Positions 61,413 through 64,000 of a stretch of DNA of 64,000 nt are shown piece after piece. How positions within the stretch are numbered: the first letter of the stretch is position 1; each line of letters opens with the position of its first letter. Under the pieces are notes generated by a model. It was not told where the DNA came from, made no database searches, and worked only from the letters and a program-made list of their open reading frames with translations. This DNA is from Leuconostocaceae bacterium ESL0723 (GTDB lineage: Bacteria; Bacillota; Bacilli; Lactobacillales; Lactobacillaceae): NCBI GenBank assembly GCA_029392055.1, contig CP113928.1, forward strand, positions 432,501 through 496,500, given 5' to 3'. Made by a program: the position numbers and the translations under genes.

Positions 61413-62336
61413 ATGACAGCAACTGCAAAGATTGGTAAGAGCGACGTGACGACGACTAAGTTAGGCCTTGGTACCAACAAGGTCGGTGGCCACAACTTGT
61501 TTCCTGGCCTAAAGGACCAGGACGGTTATGACCTGGTGAAGGCTGCTTTAGATGACGGCATCCAGTTGATTGATACCGCCTATATGTACGGCCTTGGTCG
61601 TTCGGAAGAAATCATTGGCGATGTCATTCAAGATTATGACCGCTCCAAGATTGTCTTGGCTACCAAGGGTGCCCAAGATCCTAACCACGATAATCAGGTC
61701 AGCAACGACCCGGAGTTTTTGAAGCAGGCCGTCGCTGATTCGCTCAAGCGGTTAAAGACCGACTATCTGGATATTTTCTATATTCACTTTCCTGATAAGA
61801 CCACGCCTAAGGATGAGGCCGTGGCCGCTTTGAATGAACTCAAGCAGGCCGGCAAGATTCGGGCCATCGGGGTTTCGAACTTTAGCTTAGACCAAATCAA
61901 GGAAGCCAATAAGCACCAGCAGGTCGATATCGTTGAAGACCACTACAGCCTGGTTTACCGGGGTGCTGAGGGGGCCGAGTGGTCCTACTTGAAGGACAAT
62001 AACATTTCCTTTGTGCCATACTTCCCACTGGCTTCCGGCCTGCTAACTGGTAAGTACAGTCCGGCTGACTATCAGAAGTTTGCCAAGCAGTACAGTGAAG
62101 GTCAGTATAAGGACATTATGCAGGCCCTGACCAAGGTGAAGACAATTGCCGACCAGCACGGGGTGACTGTGGCCCAGACGATTTTGGGCTGGTATATCGC
62201 TAACCCGGACATTAGTGCCGTCATTCCTGGGGCCCGCAATCCCCAGCAGGTGGCGGCCAACGTTAAGGCCCTGGACGTGACCTTGAGTGCTGGCGAGTAC
62301 GAGCAGATTGATCAGGCCTTTGCTGCTTTTAAATAA
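61413..62336 (+). CDS. Aldo/keto reductase
   Basis: This 307-residue NADPH-dependent AKR barrel enzyme has the DTAYMYG (Asp and Tyr), ATKGAQ (Lys) and FYIHFPD (His) catalytic segments and GVSNFSLDQI. The substrate is unknown. It lies 15 bases after gtrA and has a strong ribosome binding site (AGGAGG). It may be co-transcribed with the end of the polysaccharide locus. Whether it acts in it is not shown. Confidence 0.92.
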   Translation: MTATAKIGKSDVTTTKLGLGTNKVGGHNLFPGLKDQDGYDLVKAALDDGIQLIDTAYMYGLGRSEEIIGDVIQDYDRSKIVLATKGAQDPNHDNQVSNDPEFLKQAVADSLKRLKTDYLDIFYIHFPDKTTPKDEAVAALNELKQAGKIRAIGVSNFSLDQIKEANKHQQVDIVEDHYSLVYRGAEGAEWSYLKDNNISFVPYFPLASGLLTGKYSPADYQKFAKQYSEGQYKDIMQALTKVKTIADQHGVTVAQTILGWYIANPDISAVIPGARNPQQVAANVKALDVTLSAGEYEQIDQAFAAFK

Positions 62337-62341
62337 AAATG

Positions 62342-62380
62342 GACACAAAAAAGCTTGGTGTGATTAACACCAAGCTTTTT
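62342..62380. terminator. Bidirectional terminator between the AKR and rpsT
   Basis: AAAAAAGCTTGGTG-TGATTAA-CACCAAGCTTTTTT serves both convergent transcripts. Confidence 0.92.
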
Positions 62381-62388
62381 TATTTGAA

Positions 62389-62640
62389 TTACTTAACGCG
62401 CTTTGCCAAACGTGACTTCTGACGAGAAGCCTTGTTCTTCTTAATCAAGCCCTTTGAGTAGGCGTGGTCAATCGCAGCTGAAGCTTCGCGGTAAAGGCTT
62501 TCCAAGTCGCTTGAACCAGCGGCTGCGGCCTTTTCGAAACGCTTAACAGCTGAACGGTAAGCACTGCGCTGTGGTTCGTTGCGGTCGTGTTGCTTTTGAC
62601 TGAGGCGAACCCGTTGAATTGATGATTCAATAATAGGCAT
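62389..62640 (-). CDS. rpsT: 30S ribosomal protein S20
   Basis: This 83-residue basic protein matches S20 (MPIIESSIQRVRLSQKQ, AIDHAYSKGLIKKNKASRQKSRL). The start ATG has AAGGAG upstream. It follows rpsO by 40 bases on the same strand. Confidence 0.95.
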   Translation of the reverse strand: MPIIESSIQRVRLSQKQHDRNEPQRSAYRSAVKRFEKAAAAGSSDLESLYREASAAIDHAYSKGLIKKNKASRQKSRLAKRVK

Positions 62641-62680
62641 ATGTCTTTCTCCTTAAATTTGATACGGCTGAAATTGTCGC

Positions 62681-62950
62681 TTAACGACGAAGTCCCAGAC
62701 GCTTAATGAGCTCACGGTAACGTTGGATATCGTTGTTCCGCAGGTAACGCAAGAGGTTACGACGGCGACCAATCTTCTTAAGAAGTCCACGCTGTGAGTG
62801 GAAGTCGTGCTTGTGGTTGCTCATGTGCGTGTTCAGTTCGTTGATGTCAGCAGTTAATACCGCCACTTGAACTTCGACTGAACCAGTATCGCCTTCTTGG
62901 CGAGCATATTCCTTAATGATTTCGTTCTTACGTTCTTGAGTAAGGGCCAT
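62681..62950 (-). CDS. rpsO: 30S ribosomal protein S15
   Basis: This 89-residue protein ([18 protein letters not shown], the [15 protein letters not shown] segment and the [11 protein letters not shown] part) is S15. I chose the ATG at 62950, eight bases after GGTGG; an upstream GTG and an ATG at 62956 lie too close to that site. It heads an rpsO-rpsT operon. Confidence 0.96.
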   Translation of the reverse strand: MALTQERKNEIIKEYARQEGDTGSVEVQVAVLTADINELNTHMSNHKHDFHSQRGLLKKIGRRRNLLRYLRNNDIQRYRELIKRLGLRR

Positions 62951-63053
62951 AATCATTGCCACCTTTCTATTCTAAAATGTCGCCGTATTCTGAGTAAAAC
63001 GACGGTGAGACGCTAAACTAAGAAAACGGTCGGTTGTTTTGACAACAGGCTCT

Positions 63054-63081
63054 ATTATACGGGCTTTTCACCAAATTGCAA
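63054..63081 (-). promoter_or_regulatory. Promoter of rpsO-rpsT
   Basis: Minus-strand -35 TTGCAA (63076-63081) and -10 TATAAT (63054-63059) lie 16 bases apart. A leader of about 100 bases with a GTTGT-CAAA-ACAAC hairpin follows, which may hold ribosomal-protein feedback control. Confidence 0.75.
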
Positions 63082-63113
63082 CCTAAATGCAAACTAAGGC
63101 AAGGGTGGAATTA

Positions 63114-63122
63114 TGCTAAAAT
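63114..63122 (+). promoter_or_regulatory. Extended -10 promoter of gatCA
   Basis: TGC-TAAAAT lies 77 bases upstream of the gatC ATG. A GC-rich hairpin (CGGG-TGAAAG-CCCG, 63162-63175) is in the leader. Confidence 0.5.
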
Positions 63123-63198
63123 ATAGGGGAATGAAAATAAAAGAAAGGGTAGTAATTTGGGCGGGTGAAAGCCCGTTGACAAATGAAGTTAGGGACTG

Positions 63199-63507
63199 AT
63201 GGCAGAACAGATTTCAAAAGACCAGGTCGCCCACGTGGCTAGCCTGGCCAAGTTGGCCTTTGATGAAGAGGGCTTGAATGAATTTACCGAACAGTTGGGG
63301 GATATTTTATCCCTCTTTGAGACCTTACAAGAGGTGGATACCAGCGAGGTGGAACCGACCTATTCGGTCACTACCAATGTGAACCACTTGCGGGAGGACC
63401 AGGCTGATAACTGGCACCAGAAGCGCGAACTCTTAGCCAATGCACCAGAGGAAGCGGCGGACTTGATTAAGGTACCCGCAATTTTGAAAGGGGAGGCAGA
63501 GGAATGA
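63199..63507 (+). CDS. gatC: Asp-tRNA(Asn)/Glu-tRNA(Gln) amidotransferase subunit C
   Basis: GatC is the small subunit that holds GatA and GatB together in the tRNA-dependent amidation of Glu or Asp. The 102-residue protein shows VAHVASLAKLAFDEEGL and LQEVDTSEVEPTYSVT. It overlaps gatA by four bases. Confidence 0.96.
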   Translation: MAEQISKDQVAHVASLAKLAFDEEGLNEFTEQLGDILSLFETLQEVDTSEVEPTYSVTTNVNHLREDQADNWHQKRELLANAPEEAADLIKVPAILKGEAEE

Positions 63508-64000
63508 CCTTTAACTTTTTCGACCATGACTTGGCTGCCTTGCACCAAGGTTTGAAAGATGGCCAGTTTACTGCCCAGGGACTGGTTCAGGGTAGTCTAG
63601 ATAACATTGCTAAGACCAATGACCAGCTCCAGTCCTTTTTAAACACCAACCCGGATTTGGCCCTAGAGCAGGCCAAGGCCGTTGATGAAGCTGGTGATTT
63701 TGCCCATCCCTTAGCTGGTATTCCGCTGGGACTCAAGGACAACATTGCGACCAAGGGTCTGCCAACTACGGCGGCTTCCAAAATCTTGGAAGGCTTTAAG
63801 CCGGTCTATGATGCAACCGTGGTGGATAAGCTCCGCGACCAGGGCGCAATTTCAGTCGGTAAGACCAACATGGATGAGTTTGCCATGGGTGGTTCGACGG
63901 AAAGTTCCCACTACCAAAAGACGACCAACGCCTGGGATAGCAGCAAGGTACCCGGTGGTTCATCAGGTGGATCTGGGGCGGCCGTGGCTGCGGGCCAGGT
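63504..64000 (+). CDS. gatA: Asp-tRNA(Asn)/Glu-tRNA(Gln) amidotransferase subunit A (truncated by window end)
   Basis: The first 165 residues of GatA, the amidase subunit that releases ammonia from glutamine. The catalytic lysine lies in PLGLKDNIATKG, and the serine-rich GGSSGGSGAAVAAG amidase signature is at the cut edge. The ATG follows GGGGAGGCAG. gatB is presumably downstream, outside the window. Confidence 0.95.
   Translation, partial: MTFNFFDHDLAALHQGLKDGQFTAQGLVQGSLDNIAKTNDQLQSFLNTNPDLALEQAKAVDEAGDFAHPLAGIPLGLKDNIATKGLPTTAASKILEGFKPVYDATVVDKLRDQGAISVGKTNMDEFAMGGSTESSHYQKTTNAWDSSKVPGGSSGGSGAAVAAGQ

Noticed and set aside
1-64000. tRNA, rRNA, CRISPR array, insertion sequence or prophage
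   Set aside because: No cloverleaf, rRNA segment, regularly spaced repeat, transposase, integrase or phage gene was seen by reading; a tRNA scan was not possible.

Overview
The window reads as a chromosomal segment of a Gram-positive lactic acid bacterium (order Lactobacillales, probably Lactobacillaceae in the broad sense, genus not resolved). This rests on family content and gene order: rpoY-rnjA, efp-asp23-nusB, rnmV-rsmA-veg-purR-glmU, xseA-xseB-ispA-tlyA-recN, ftsW-ylbG-rsmD-coaD, comEA-comEC-holA, rexB-rexA, rhomboid-yqgQ-glcK, relQ-nadK-rluD-mgtE and gatC-gatA. The core is fairly GC-rich for this group. I saw no rRNA, tRNA, insertion sequence or CRISPR array.

Layout. 1-807 (minus): start of RNase J, with the RNA polymerase epsilon subunit upstream. 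1083-12557: translation and rRNA-processing genes (efp, nusB, tatD, rnmV, rsmA), veg, a metal ABC transporter, purR and glmU, then a DUF1541 protein paired with an unusual disulfide reductase. 12554-13105: a small minus-strand gene with no ribosome binding site, and a promoter-to-terminator unit for a folded RNA of about 190-200 nt that I cannot place in a family. 13162-18116: exonuclease VII, isoprenoid, rRNA methylation and recN genes. 18151-27342: purine permease, PepA, division and competence genes, DNA polymerase III delta. 27364-30898 (minus): DyP peroxidase and a thiamine-salvage operon under a TPP riboswitch. 31000-45582: recX, a DUF402 phosphatase, RexBA, rhomboid, glucokinase with a cre site, RelQ, NAD kinase, a pseudouridine synthase and MgtE. 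45672-47518: a small ORF, a secreted Ser-rich protein and a GH25 muramidase. 47697-61397: a large surface-polysaccharide locus. 61413-64000: an aldo/keto reductase, rpsO-rpsT (minus) and gatC-gatA (truncated by the window end).

The surface-polysaccharide locus is the main accessory system. It joins a TagGH-like ABC exporter, an initiating phospho-sugar transferase, a DUF4422 glycosyltransferase, UDP-galactopyranose mutase and two galactofuranosyltransferase-like GT2 enzymes to a GtrB/GtrA-type lipid-linked sugar module and three large multi-membrane proteins. Two of those three lie in an AT-rich block unlike the rest of the window, which points to acquisition by transfer. The likely product is a galactofuranose-containing wall polymer built inside, exported by the ABC transporter and decorated outside.

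The points most worth a second look are the unidentified structured RNA at about 12875-13105, the polysaccharide locus with its AT-rich insert, a metal-binding lipoprotein homologue that has lost metal-ligand positions, the DUF1541/reductase pair, and the hairpin between the ribosome binding site and start of glucokinase.
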